Shown: positions 1-10,234 of the stretch, one piece after another
Position numbering within the stretch: the stretch's first letter is position 1
Layout of the letters: each line of letters opens with the position of its first letter
Origin: Streptomyces phyllanthi
Lineage (GTDB): Bacteria > Actinomycetota > Actinomycetes > Streptomycetales > Streptomycetaceae
Assembly: GCF_009377205.1 (NCBI RefSeq)
Contig: NZ_VJZE01000008.1
Location: 1-64,000 of the forward strand
Direction: 5' to 3'
DNA: 64,000 nt
The notes under the pieces: model-generated
Databases searched by the model: none
Told to the model about the DNA's origin: nothing
The model's input: only the letters and a program-made list of their open reading frames with translations
Program-made: the position numbers and the translations under genes

Positions 1-2
1 GT

Positions 3-1148
3 GCGGTGGTGGTCGGGGGAGGCATCGGCGGGCTGGCCGCGGCGATCGGCCTGCGCCGGATCGGCTGGGACGTGACGGTCGTCGAACGCGCTCGGATCCT
101 GGCCGACGCGGGCGCGGGGATCTCCCTGCACGCCAACGGCATCCGTGCCCTGGACGTCCTTGGTGTCGGCGAAGCGGTACGCGCAGCCGCGCGGCCCCAG
201 TACACCGGGGGTACCCGCACTCCCGGCGGCCGATGGCTGGCCCGGATGGACGGGGCCGTACTGGAGCGCGAGCTGGGCACGCCGATCGTCGGTATCCCCC
301 GGGCCGTGCTGCAGCGCCTGCTGCGCAAGGCGCTGCCTTCCGAGTGCCTGGTCGTCGGGGCCGAGGTGACGTCCGTCGACTGCGCAGGCCCCGGCCGGGT
401 GCGGGTGCAGGTCAAGGAGGGCGTCCTGGACGCCGACCTGGTCGTGGCGGCCGACGGAGTGGACAGCAGGCTGCGTGGCCAGTTGTTCCCTGACCACCCC
501 GGCCCTGTCTACAGCGGATCGACGGTGCTGCGCGCCATCACCGAGCATCCGGTGACGTTGCGCACCGACTTCGAACTGACCTGGGGCAAGGGCGCCGAGT
601 TCGGCCACATCGCCTTCGCCGACGGCCGGGCCGAATGGCACGCGGTGCTCAACTCGCCGCCCGGAATCCGGCATGCTGACGCCCTTGCCGCGATGCGCCG
701 TCGGTTCGGCAGCTGGCACGATCCGATCCCCGTGTTACTGGACGCCACCCGGCCGGACGCCGTCCTGCACCACGACATCCACGAATTGGCGACGCCCTTG
801 CCCGCCTTCACCGCGGGCCGGGTCGCGCTGCTCGGTGACGCGGCACACGCCATGACCCCGAACCTCGGCCAGGGCGCCTGCCAGGCCCTGGAGGACGCGG
901 CCACGCTGGCAGCCGCGCTCGCCGGCGAGCCCACGGTCGAATCAGCTCTGACCCGCTACGACGCCGAACGTCGCCCACGCAGCCAGTCCGTAGCCCGGGC
1001 CGCGCGCCAGGCCGGCCGGATGGGCCAGCAACTGACGCACCCGCTGGCCGTGGCCCTGCGCAATACGGGACTCCGGCTGGCCCCCTCCAGCCTGACCGTC
1101 CGGGCCGTGCTGCGGCACGCAGACTGGGCACCGGCGAGCCTGGGCTGA
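3..1148 (+). CDS. FAD-dependent monooxygenase (PHBH-type), 5' end outside window
   Basis: About 380 residues of a class A flavoprotein monooxygenase, which would use FAD and NAD(P)H to hydroxylate an aromatic or polyketide-like substrate. The N-terminal dinucleotide-binding motif VVVGGGIGGLAAAIGL is followed by the acidic residue of VVERA, a mid-protein VVAADGVDSRLR (the DG motif), and the C-terminal GDAAHAMTPNLGQGACQALEDA (FAD ribityl/GD motif). The frame is open to the first base, and family members normally have two or three residues before the GxGxxG motif, so the true start probably lies just upstream of the window; GTG at 6 is the first possible start inside it. The length otherwise matches the family. 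No pathway partner is visible, so the substrate is unknown. Confidence 0.88.
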   Translation, partial: AVVVGGGIGGLAAAIGLRRIGWDVTVVERARILADAGAGISLHANGIRALDVLGVGEAVRAAARPQYTGGTRTPGGRWLARMDGAVLERELGTPIVGIPRAVLQRLLRKALPSECLVVGAEVTSVDCAGPGRVRVQVKEGVLDADLVVAADGVDSRLRGQLFPDHPGPVYSGSTVLRAITEHPVTLRTDFELTWGKGAEFGHIAFADGRAEWHAVLNSPPGIRHADALAAMRRRFGSWHDPIPVLLDATRPDAVLHHDIHELATPLPAFTAGRVALLGDAAHAMTPNLGQGACQALEDAATLAAALAGEPTVESALTRYDAERRPRSQSVARAARQAGRMGQQLTHPLAVALRNTGLRLAPSSLTVRAVLRHADWAPASLG

Positions 1149-1957
1149 AAGCACCGGACCGACTCCTCGGGCCAACGCCGCGGCCGTGAACAACCTCCTT
1201 GCCCCCCAGCAAGCGCCTGCTCCTGAAGGCGACATGACACATATCCCGGTACGGAAAGGAGGAGGAGAGGTGACGGTCTGGCCTGGCCCACGCCACGCCC
1301 GCAGCAAACCGGCCGGACCGATGCTCTTGCACACAGGCCGACCGCACTCCCTTCTTGAAGCGGCGCCCATGCTGTTGGGCGCTGAAAATGCCGACGAGTG
1401 CGACATCGAACGTGGCATCTCTGCCTGATTGGGCCTCGGCTTTCAATAGTGCAGCAGCCGGGGCGAGTCGGCTGGCACTCTCGATGAGTCGGCTCCAGTT
1501 GTGGTCCTGATCGGCATCGAGGCACCAGGCAAGGTGTGTCTGCAGCGTGGCCTCCGCGCCAATGAGACGTCCCTTCACCGACGCCTGCTGCTCGGTGTGG
1601 GGCAGCCGACGCTGACGGGGCGGCCTGGCGCGCGGCGCGGCGTTGCTCGGCGGCCCGGATAGATTCCCGGAAGCCTTCCTTTGCGCAGGCTGGCGGCATG
1701 CGCGGCCTTGCCGTCGGGGCTGACGGTCTTGCGCCGGCCTTTGGCCTTCTTGTCTTTCGGCCCGCCGTGGTCCCCGCTCGTCAACCGGACACGCTTGGAG
1801 GAATTGCGAAGGTGTAGCGCAAGAGCGCCTGGTCGTACTACCTGCGGGGGCGTGGGTGACAGCCGCCGTCCGACCCGAAAACTACTGAGAGTATCAATCG
1901 ATCACTCGGGAAGGTACGCCCTTCGCGTTCAACCCGCCCAGGCCTTGAGTATTGCCC
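1149..1957. other. Gene-poor, probably decayed stretch
   Basis: No convincing gene. On the minus strand between about 1330 and 1780 there are short coding-like stretches in two frames (one begins MTSGDHGGPKDKKAKGRRK, another reads HLAWCLDADQDHNWSRLIE), which may be a frameshifted remnant, but I recognise no family. The plus-strand frame at 1186-1428 has no clear ribosome binding site or homologue that I know. Confidence 0.3.
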
Positions 1958-2116
1958 TTATGGCCGGGCCTCGCGGCGTGGCGCGCACAGAGCCCAGATG
2001 ATGAAGCCGTCGATGACGATGAGCGTGATCGACCAGACTGGCTGGTACGGCAGCCAGACGAAGTTTGCCAGCATGCTCAGCTCCGCAAGGACAACGGCCA
2101 CGGCGCGCGCCGGGTT
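1958..2116 (-). pseudogene. DUF7144-family membrane protein, C-terminal remnant
   Basis: The last 52 codons of this frame read NPARAVAVVLAELSMLANF, WLPYQPVWSITLIVIDGFI and IWAL. This matches the final two membrane helices of the small four-helix DUF7144 proteins common in Streptomyces (pattern WAR..GVVLA.LS...NLAFLPAYPVWSLIVIALDVLVIYAL). Nothing upstream on the minus strand resembles the first two helices, so the gene has lost its 5' half. Confidence 0.6.
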
Positions 2117-2290
2117 CCACGGCTCCCGTCGTGGTGGTGCTGCTTGTAAGCGTGGGACGTTACTGGTCAGCCGGGGTTCGGCAGGGCCGTGAGCCGTTGC
2201 AGGGCTTCGGTGATCATGTCGGCCCATAGCCAGTGGTGTGCCAGGCAGAGGATGCAAGGGGCAGCGGCTGGCCGGGTGATTTTCCGGGAT
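2117..2290 (-). other. Possible transposase tail and spacer
   Basis: On the minus strand a short frame ending at 2168 reads CLAHHWLWADMITEALQRL then TALPNPG and a stop. It looks like a protein C-terminus, possibly of a transposase, abutting the DUF7144 remnant. The family assignment is a guess. Confidence 0.2.
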
Positions 2291-2296
2291 TATCTG

Positions 2297-2325
2297 TTGA
2301 TCATGGCTAATAGTTGCTCTAATCG
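2297..2325 (+). promoter_or_regulatory. Candidate promoter of the Tc operon
   Basis: This is the only AT-rich patch upstream of the Tc operon. TTGATC (2297-2302) and TAATCG (2320-2325) are separated by 17 bp, a weak vegetative-type match about 35 bp before the first start codon. A strong Shine-Dalgarno (GAGGAGG) follows at about 2349-2355. Confidence 0.25.
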
Positions 2326-2360
2326 TGTAAGTCCCCCGCTGTCCCCGGTGAGGAGGCGCC

Positions 2361-5300
2361 ATGGCGCCGTCGGATGGTCCACGCAGCCACGCGGCTCCCG
2401 CGGACAACCGCCTGACGATCACGGCGCCATCCGTGTCGTTGCCCAAGGGCGGCGGTGCGCAGCGGGGAATCGGGGAGACGTTCGCCGTGGCCGCGGCGAC
2501 GGGGACGGCCGGACTGCAGATCCCCGTGCCGGCGCCGCGAGGCCGTTCCGGGTTCGGACCGTCGTTGGTGCTGAGCTACGACTCGGGCGCGGGGAACGGC
2601 CCGTTCGGGCTGGGGTGGAGCCTGGGGCTCGCGGCGGTGACACGCAAGACCGACAAGGGCCTCCCGCGCTACTGCGACGGCGAGGAGTCGGATGTCTTCC
2701 TCCTGTCGGGCTCCGAAGACCTCGTCCCGGTGCTCGATGAAGGCCCGGATAAACAGTGGCGCCGCCAGCAGCTGCCCGAACGGATCGAGGATGGCCGGAC
2801 CTACCGCGTAGAGCGCTATCGGCCGCGCGTGGAGGGGACGTTCGCGCGGATCGAGCGCTGGACGGACAAGACCGACGGCACCGCCCACTGGCGCTCGATC
2901 AGCGGCGACAACGTGACCACGCTGTACGGCGTTGACGACAACGCCCGGGTGTGCGACCCGTCCGCGCCCCCCGGTGCCCCGCGCGTCTTCACCTGGCTGA
3001 TCAGCGAGTCGCGCGACGACAAGGGCAACGTCATCCAGTATCGCTACGCCCGGGAGAACGGCACCGGCATCGACACACTCGCCGCCCATGAACGCCACCG
3101 TACGGCCGACACCCGCGGCACGCAGCGCTACCTCAAGCGCGTCCTGTACGGCAACCGCGCGAGCGCCCTGACCCGAACCCCGCCCGGGCCCGACCCGTGG
3201 ATGTTCGAGGTCGTGCTCGACTACGGCGACCACGACGCCGCCGAGCCCACGCCGATCGGTGGCGACTGGACGTGCCGCCGCGATCCTTTCTCGACGCACC
3301 GCGCCGGATTCGAGGTGCGCACCTACCGGCTGTGCAAACGCATCCTGGTCTTCCACCACTTCCCCGACGAGCCCACCGCGGGCCGCGCATGCCTGGTGCG
3401 CTCGCTGGACCTGGCCTACGACGAGAACCCCGTGGCGTCGCTGCTGGTCTCGGCCACCCAGCGCGGATTCCGGCGGACCGCCGACGGTTTGACGAGCCGT
3501 GCCCTGCCGCCACTCGAACTGAGCTACAACCCAATCTCGCTGGGCGAGTCCAGCGACGTGCGGACTCTCGACGGTCCCATCGCGGGCCTGGCGGTCGGCG
3601 CTGAGGCCGCCGCCGCCCAGTGGGTCGACCTGGACGGCGACGGCATCCCCGGAGTCCTTGCGGCAGCGTCGGAGGGATGGCACTACGCCGCCAATCGGGG
3701 AGGCGGCATGGTCGATGCGCCTCAGCCACTGGCCACGGTGCCCACCGGCGCACGGCCGGGCGAGGGCGGCCAACTGCTCGACCTCGCTGGCGACGGCCGC
3801 CTCGACCTCGTGTCGTTCTCGGGACCTTCGCCGGGGTTCTACAAGCGAACCGACCGGCGCGGCTGGGCCCCGTTCCGCGCGTTCGAACAGCTGCCCAACC
3901 TCGCGTGGGTCGACGGCAACCTGCGCTTCACCGACCTCGACGGCGACGGCCGCGCCGACGCGATGATCACCGAGGGCGCCGCGTTCACCTGGTACCAGTC
4001 GACGGGGGAGAGCGGCTTCGGTTCCGCGTGGCGCGTCCCGGCCGCCACGGATGCCGACCAGGGGCCTGCCCTCGTGTTCGCCGACGCCGAGCACGCCGTG
4101 TTCCTGGCCGACATGTCCGGCGACGGGCTGGCCGACCTGGTGCGCGTACGCCACGACGAGGTCCGCTACTGGCCCAACCTGGGATACGGCCGCTTCGGTG
4201 CGGCCGTGGTGATGGACGACCCGCCGCTGCTGGACGCACCGGACCTCTTCGATCCGCACCGGGTGCTGCTCGCTGACCTCGACGGCGCCGGCCCGCACGA
4301 CCTGCTGTATGTGGGCACTTCGGGCGTCCGCGCCTACGTCAATGAGTCCGGCAACCGCTGGGCCTTGGCGGTGCCCGTCGTCCTGCCGGACTTCCCGACC
4401 CCCGAACGCCCGGCCACGGTGGACCTGTTGGGCACTGGAACACCCTGCTTGGTGTGGTCATCCGCTTGGCCGGCCGACGCCCGCGCGTCGGTGCGCTACC
4501 TGGAACTCATGCCCCGCGGCAAACCGCATCTGCTCACCGGCATCCGCAACAACCTCGGCGCGGCGACGGTGATCGCCTATTCCACCTCCACCGCGTTCCG
4601 TCTCGCCGACGAGGCCGCCGGGCAGCCGTGGGCGACCCGTCTGCCCTTCCCCGTGCACGTCGTGTCCCGCACCGACACCATCGACCACGTCAGCCGCAAC
4701 CGGTCCACCACCCGCTACGCCTACCACCATGGCTACTTCGATGGCGCGGAGCGAGAGTTCCGCGGCTTCGCACGAGTCGACCAGTGGGACACCGAGCAGC
4801 TTGCCGCACTTGCCGACAGCAGCACCATCCCCGTCTCCGTGCCCGACCCGGTGAACCTGGACGCGGCCTCCCACGCACCGCCGGTACGCGTCACCACCTG
4901 GTACCACACAGGCGCCTTCACCGACGCCGGTGAACTGTCCGACGCCCTCGCCCACGAGTACTACCGCGAAGGCGATCCCAGCCACGGCACTCCCGGGCCC
5001 GCGGACCGGCAGCCCGACCTCCTGCGCCCCGACCAGCCGCCCCCGCCGCAACGCCGGGCGGCCGACGGGACCCTGACAGCCTGGCCGCTCACCGCGGATG
5101 AAGTCCGTGAGGCACAGCGAGCCATGCGCGGCGCGGTCCTGCGGCAGGAGGTCTATGCCGAGGACGGCACCGACGCGGCCGACCGGCCATACTCCGTCGA
5201 AGAGCGCGGCTACGGCATCGAGGTGGTTCAGCCGGCCGGCCCCAACCGGCACGCGGTGTTTCTGCGGCACGCCCGCGAGACGGTCTCGCTGAACTACGAG

Positions 5301-8300
5301 CGGGCGCTCTTCGACGTCGCCGGGTCCACCGTCGCCGACCCGCGCACCGTGCACGAACTCGTCCTTGCCGTCGACTCGTTCGGCAACACCCTGCAGTCGG
5401 CGTCGATCGCGTACGGCCGTAGACACCGCGACGCCGACCCGCGCCTGACCGAGGAGGACCACGCCGCACAACGGCTGGCATACGTCCAGATCACCGAGGA
5501 CGCCTACACCGAGCCGCTCGACACCCCTGACACCTGGCGCACGCCGCTGCCCTGCGAGGCACGCACCTACCAACTGCACGGCTGCCCGCTCCCGGACCCG
5601 GACTCCTTGGCCCCGCTCGTCGCGCCCGACACCCTCGCACGTACCCTCGCCGCGCTGGCCGACGGTCACGCCGACCTTCCCTACACCGACGTGAACGGCG
5701 TGAGCGCCGGCCCGGGACCGCACCGACGTCTGATCGAGTACCACCGGACACTGTTCCGGCGTGACGACCTCACCGGGCCCGAACCGCTCGGCCGTACCGG
5801 CGCGCTCGCGCTGCCCCACGAGCATTTCCGGCTCGCGCTCACCCCCGACCTGCTCGCCACGGTCTACGTCCGCGACGGCGAACCCTTGCTGGCCGACCCC
5901 GCCGTGCTCACCGCCGCGGGCTACCGCAACGGCGCAGCACTGAGCGGGGAAGGCGGATTCCCGTCCGCCGACCCGCCCGGCCTGTGGTGGGAGACATCCG
6001 GGACCATCGGCTACGCGCCGACCGAGGGCGGCGACGAACTCGCCGAGGCGCGGCGGCACTTCTTCGTCCCCCGTTGCTACCGCGACGCCTTCGGCGCGGT
6101 GACGGCGGTCGCGTTCGACCCGGACGACCTGCTGGTCCGGGAGAGCGTCGACGCGCTCGGCAACCGCACCACGGTGGGGGAGCGGCGCCCCGAGGGCACC
6201 GTCTGGCGCAACGACTACCGGGTGCTGGCGCCCGCGCTGGTCACCGACACCAATGGCAACCGCAACGCGGTGGCGTTCGACGCCCTCGGTGTGGTCGTCG
6301 GCACCGCCACCATGGGGAAAATCGATGAGGCCGGACACGATGAGCAGGTCGGGGACACCCTCGACGGCTTCGTACCGGACCTCACCGACGACGTGATTGA
6401 GGCCCACATGCGGCACCCGGCCGACGCGCCGCTGGACCTCCTCGGCAGCGCCACCACCCGGCTGGTGTACGACGTAAACGCCTTCAGCCGTACGTCCCGC
6501 GAGCACCCGGGCGGGGAACCGCAGCCGGGCCCGCCCGCGGCGGTGCTGACTCTGGCGCGCGAACGGCACAGCCGTGGGCCGGACGCCGTTCCCGCACCGC
6601 GTGTGCAGGCATCGCTCGTGTACTCCGACGGGTTCGGCCGCGAGATCATGCGCAAGCACGAGGCCGCTCCCGGACCCGACGGCGCGCCGCGCTGGATGGC
6701 CAGTGGCTGGACGGTGTTCGACAACAAGGGCCGCCCGGTCAGGCGGTTCGAGCCCTTCTTCAGCGCCGTACCGGACTTCGAATTCGACTCCGCGCACGGG
6801 GTGAGTCCGATCATCTGCCGCGACCCGCTCGGCCGCGTCGTGGCCACCCTGCACCCCGACCACACCTGGGAGAAGACCACATTCGCCCCCTGGGCGCAGA
6901 CCACGTGGGACACCGGCGACACCACCGCAATCGATGATCCCGCCACCGATCCCGCCACGGGTGCCCACTTCGCGCGCCTGCCGCAGCACACCTACCTGCC
7001 CACCTGGCGCGCCGCCCGCCTCGCCGAACCACCCGGACCTGCCCAGGACGCCGCCCGCCAAGCTGAGGTGTACGCGGATACCCCGACTACCGCCGTCTTC
7101 GACTCACTGGGCCGCGCCTTCCTCACTATCGCCGTCAACCGCACGACAATGAACGGGCCTTCGACAACAGAGCAGCACCCGCTGCGCGTTGAGTACGACA
7201 TTGAGGGCAACCCACGCACAGTCCACGACCAACTCGGCCGACTCGCCGCCGCGTTCGACTACGACCTTCTCGGGCACCGCGTCCACGAACAGCACACCGA
7301 CTCTGGCAACCGCTGGAGCCTCCTCGACACCGACGGGCATGCGCTGCGCGCCTGGGACTCACGGCACAACGACGTACGGACCGAATACGACGAACTGCGC
7401 CGCCCCGTCCGGACCCTGCTGCGCGGCCCGCAGGACGCCGCGGAGATCGAGATCGGGCGGGTCACCTATGGTGACGCCGCCGACCACCCCGGCGGAGCGA
7501 CCGCCGCAGCCGAAGCCAACCTACGCGCCCAGATGTTCGAGTCCTTCGACAGCTCCGGCGTCACCACCCACCTCCGCTACGACTTCGCCGGCCGTCTCGT
7601 GCACAGCGAGTACCGCCTGGCCGCTGCCTACCGCGAACTGCCGGACTGGTCGCAGCCGCCCCAGCTCGAAGGACCGGCGCTCCCCACCACCACCTCGTAC
7701 GATGCGCTCGGGCGCCCCGTCAGCCGTGTCTTGCCGGACGGTTCGCTGCTCACCCCCGGATATGACGACGGAGGGCAGCTGCGGTCCGTGTCGGTCGCGG
7801 TACGAGGGGCCGCGGCTACGGCGTTCGTGACCGACATCGGCTACGACGCCAAGGGCCGCCGCACGCACATCGCCTTCGGTAACGGCACACGCACCGAGTA
7901 CACCTACGACCCACTGACGTTCCGACTGGCTACGCTGCGCACCAGCCGCGGCGCCGCCTTCCCTGATGACTGCCCCCAGCCCGGTCAAGCGCCTTGCGGG
8001 GTGCAGAGCTTGACGTACACCTACGACCCGGTCGGCAACATCACGCACATCCGTGACGACGCCCTTCAGACCGTGTTTTTTCGCAACCAGCGTGTCGAAC
8101 CCGAGCGCGGCTACGTGTACGACGCGGTGTTGCGCCTCGTCGAGGCGACCGGCCGTGAGCACCTCGGTCAGACCGGGGGAGTGCTCAACTCCGCCGTGCC
8201 GCCCGGCTGGACCGACGCCCCGCGCACTGGGCTGATCCACCCGGGTGACAGCGCCGCGCTGGGCGTCTACCGGCAGCGCTTCACCTACGACCCGGTTGGC

Positions 8301-10082
8301 AACCTGACTTCGGTCCAGCACACCGTCGCCGACCGGGTCCATCCCTCCGGCTGGACCCGCGACTACGCGTACGAGCCGGGCGGCAACCGTCTCGCCTCGA
8401 CGACCACGGGAGCGACCGTGGAGGAGTTCGGCCACGACGCGCACGGCAACATGACCCGGATGCCGCACCTGTCGGTCGCGCGCTGGAACCACCACGACCA
8501 ACTCGCGGCCGTCGCCACACAGCACACCAACCAGGGCACACCCGAGACCACGTACTACGTCTACGACGCAGCCGGCCGCCGCACGCGCAAGGTGACCGAG
8601 GGATTCGCCGCCGAGGGAGTGACACCCGTCCGCATCAAGGAGCGGATCTATCTGGGCGATGTCGAGATCTACCGCGAGTACGGCCCCGAGGGGAGGACGG
8701 TCACCCTCGAACGCGAGACCCTCCACGTGATGGACGACACCCACCGCGTCGCCCTGGTCGAGACCCGCACTGTCGGCACGGATCGAGCCCCGGTGGCGCT
8801 GGTGCGGTATCAGCTGGATGACCAACTGGGCTCGTCAGCCGTGGAGTTGGATGAGAAGGCGCGGGTGATTTCGTACGAGGAGTACCACCCGTACGGCACG
8901 ACGGCGTACCAGGCGCTCAGCGCCGGCATCGACGCCCCGAAACGTTATCGCTGCACTGGCAAGGAACGGGACGAGGAATCGGGCTTGGCCTACCACGGGG
9001 CCCGCCACTATGCGCCGTGGTTGGGGCGGTGGACGAGTTGCGATCCGGATCCTCTCGCGGACGGACCAGGCCCCTACACGTACGGCCGTGGCGATCCCGT
9101 GTGCCACACGGACCCTGACGGACGCGCGAGCCAGCAGGTCCGGCACAAGCTCAACGACGTGGTGCAGTACGGCAAGAAGCTGATCGACCGCCATCTGATC
9201 GGCAAGAACGTGCAGAAGGACCACGTGATCTCGCAGGGAAAGATGCGCCTGATTCGGACTGATCCCAAAGGGCGCGTCCACTACAACCCGGACAAGGACC
9301 CGACCGTGGCCATCGAGACCGGCAAGGCCACCAAGACATCACCGGCCAAGCCGCACACGATCAAGACCTCCCATGGCCCGCTGTCCGACACGCAACAGAT
9401 CAAGCGGCTCAGGCAGGAGGGGATGAAGCACTTCACCACTGACATCGTCGGACCGAGCCGACAGGCGGCCTTGGACGCGGGCGTGAAATCGGAGTCGGTT
9501 GACAAGGCCATCTGGGGACAGCTGGACAACCTTCACAGCGCCCAGTCGTTGCAGGAGACCGCGAAGGAAGTCCGGGAGCTGCAAGCGGCGGCGAAGAAGG
9601 AACAGGTCGCCAAGAAGGCCCTGGTCGCGGGCAAGGAAGTCGGCGTCGTCGAGGGCAAGGAGCTGCTCAGCACTGGAGCGAAGAGCGTGCTCAAGTCAGG
9701 CGGCAAGACGGTGCTCACCAAGGCCGCCAAGTACACCCCGATCGTGGGCATCGCCGTTGGCGTCGTTCTCGTCGCCAACGATGCCAAGGCCGGTGACGCC
9801 AAGTCAGCGGCGTGGGATGCGGCCGAGGCCATCCCGGTGGTCGGTGACGTGGTCGGGGCAGCCCACGTTGGTATCGATGTGGGTGGCGGGGCGAACAGCC
9901 TGCTCGGCATCGACCAGGTCGCGGCCGAGCACGGCGAGGCAACCCGGCAGGGCGTGAAGAAGCTGATCGGCCACGACGGCACGGCACTGGTCGCGGGCGG
10001 GATTGTCGCGGGTGTGAGCGCGATCACCGTGGCACCGTCGTTGGCTCTCGGCCGGACCGTTGGCGAGTGGTTGAAGAAGTAA
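2361..10082 (+). CDS. Fused TcB-TcC toxin-complex protein (SpvB / VCBS / Rhs) with C-terminal toxin-like domain
   Basis: A 2573-residue protein equal in length to a TcB (about 1500 aa) joined to a TcC (about 1000 aa). Residues ~25-330 form the SpvB domain: LPKGGGAQRGIGETF, then GRSGFGPSLVLSYDSGAGNG. Residues ~415-650 carry VCBS/FG-GAP-like calcium loops (DLDGDG, DMSGDGLADL) of the beta-propeller that docks onto TcA. TcB middle domains and dozens of Rhs/YD repeats follow (YDPVGN, YDAAGRR). The Rhs core ends at about residue 2254 (LGRWTSCDPDPL ... HTDPDG), the self-cleavage site in TcC proteins. The remaining ~319 residues contain KDHVISQGKMR and a hydrophobic stretch (YTPIVGIAVGVVLVAN); they resemble HNH-like polymorphic nuclease tails, but the activity is unproven. 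The ATG at 2361 has a GAGGAGG site 5 bp upstream. First gene of the Tc operon. Confidence 0.95.
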   Translation: MAPSDGPRSHAAPADNRLTITAPSVSLPKGGGAQRGIGETFAVAAATGTAGLQIPVPAPRGRSGFGPSLVLSYDSGAGNGPFGLGWSLGLAAVTRKTDKGLPRYCDGEESDVFLLSGSEDLVPVLDEGPDKQWRRQQLPERIEDGRTYRVERYRPRVEGTFARIERWTDKTDGTAHWRSISGDNVTTLYGVDDNARVCDPSAPPGAPRVFTWLISESRDDKGNVIQYRYARENGTGIDTLAAHERHRTADTRGTQRYLKRVLYGNRASALTRTPPGPDPWMFEVVLDYGDHDAAEPTPIGGDWTCRRDPFSTHRAGFEVRTYRLCKRILVFHHFPDEPTAGRACLVRSLDLAYDENPVASLLVSATQRGFRRTADGLTSRALPPLELSYNPISLGESSDVRTLDGPIAGLAVGAEAAAAQWVDLDGDGIPGVLAAASEGWHYAANRGGGMVDAPQPLATVPTGARPGEGGQLLDLAGDGRLDLVSFSGPSPGFYKRTDRRGWAPFRAFEQLPNLAWVDGNLRFTDLDGDGRADAMITEGAAFTWYQSTGESGFGSAWRVPAATDADQGPALVFADAEHAVFLADMSGDGLADLVRVRHDEVRYWPNLGYGRFGAAVVMDDPPLLDAPDLFDPHRVLLADLDGAGPHDLLYVGTSGVRAYVNESGNRWALAVPVVLPDFPTPERPATVDLLGTGTPCLVWSSAWPADARASVRYLELMPRGKPHLLTGIRNNLGAATVIAYSTSTAFRLADEAAGQPWATRLPFPVHVVSRTDTIDHVSRNRSTTRYAYHHGYFDGAEREFRGFARVDQWDTEQLAALADSSTIPVSVPDPVNLDAASHAPPVRVTTWYHTGAFTDAGELSDALAHEYYREGDPSHGTPGPADRQPDLLRPDQPPPPQRRAADGTLTAWPLTADEVREAQRAMRGAVLRQEVYAEDGTDAADRPYSVEERGYGIEVVQPAGPNRHAVFLRHARETVSLNYERALFDVAGSTVADPRTVHELVLAVDSFGNTLQSASIAYGRRHRDADPRLTEEDHAAQRLAYVQITEDAYTEPLDTPDTWRTPLPCEARTYQLHGCPLPDPDSLAPLVAPDTLARTLAALADGHADLPYTDVNGVSAGPGPHRRLIEYHRTLFRRDDLTGPEPLGRTGALALPHEHFRLALTPDLLATVYVRDGEPLLADPAVLTAAGYRNGAALSGEGGFPSADPPGLWWETSGTIGYAPTEGGDELAEARRHFFVPRCYRDAFGAVTAVAFDPDDLLVRESVDALGNRTTVGERRPEGTVWRNDYRVLAPALVTDTNGNRNAVAFDALGVVVGTATMGKIDEAGHDEQVGDTLDGFVPDLTDDVIEAHMRHPADAPLDLLGSATTRLVYDVNAFSRTSREHPGGEPQPGPPAAVLTLARERHSRGPDAVPAPRVQASLVYSDGFGREIMRKHEAAPGPDGAPRWMASGWTVFDNKGRPVRRFEPFFSAVPDFEFDSAHGVSPIICRDPLGRVVATLHPDHTWEKTTFAPWAQTTWDTGDTTAIDDPATDPATGAHFARLPQHTYLPTWRAARLAEPPGPAQDAARQAEVYADTPTTAVFDSLGRAFLTIAVNRTTMNGPSTTEQHPLRVEYDIEGNPRTVHDQLGRLAAAFDYDLLGHRVHEQHTDSGNRWSLLDTDGHALRAWDSRHNDVRTEYDELRRPVRTLLRGPQDAAEIEIGRVTYGDAADHPGGATAAAEANLRAQMFESFDSSGVTTHLRYDFAGRLVHSEYRLAAAYRELPDWSQPPQLEGPALPTTTSYDALGRPVSRVLPDGSLLTPGYDDGGQLRSVSVAVRGAAATAFVTDIGYDAKGRRTHIAFGNGTRTEYTYDPLTFRLATLRTSRGAAFPDDCPQPGQAPCGVQSLTYTYDPVGNITHIRDDALQTVFFRNQRVEPERGYVYDAVLRLVEATGREHLGQTGGVLNSAVPPGWTDAPRTGLIHPGDSAALGVYRQRFTYDPVGNLTSVQHTVADRVHPSGWTRDYAYEPGGNRLASTTTGATVEEFGHDAHGNMTRMPHLSVARWNHHDQLAAVATQHTNQGTPETTYYVYDAAGRRTRKVTEGFAAEGVTPVRIKERIYLGDVEIYREYGPEGRTVTLERETLHVMDDTHRVALVETRTVGTDRAPVALVRYQLDDQLGSSAVELDEKARVISYEEYHPYGTTAYQALSAGIDAPKRYRCTGKERDEESGLAYHGARHYAPWLGRWTSCDPDPLADGPGPYTYGRGDPVCHTDPDGRASQQVRHKLNDVVQYGKKLIDRHLIGKNVQKDHVISQGKMRLIRTDPKGRVHYNPDKDPTVAIETGKATKTSPAKPHTIKTSHGPLSDTQQIKRLRQEGMKHFTTDIVGPSRQAALDAGVKSESVDKAIWGQLDNLHSAQSLQETAKEVRELQAAAKKEQVAKKALVAGKEVGVVEGKELLSTGAKSVLKSGGKTVLTKAAKYTPIVGIAVGVVLVANDAKAGDAKSAAWDAAEAIPVVGDVVGAAHVGIDVGGGANSLLGIDQVAAEHGEATRQGVKKLIGHDGTALVAGGIVAGVSAITVAPSLALGRTVGEWLKK

Positions 10083-10234
10083 GCGGCGCGAGGGTGACCC
10101 ATGTCTGAACCACACGGACTGCACCGTCACCCAGACCTCCGCAAGGGAGCTGTACGTGATCCAGGTCCCCAGATGAGCACGCGCCGACGACGCGGTGCGA
10201 ACCCCCGTACCTGTCCGACCCGGGAGGTCAGATC

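Noticed and set aside
4458..7061. Very long open frame on the minus strand opposite the TcB-TcC gene (also 2319-4298 and 7521-8825)
   Set aside because: High-GC codon bias leaves antisense frames open. These contain no recognisable motif, have poor codon use, and the plus-strand frame is full of SpvB/Rhs motifs.
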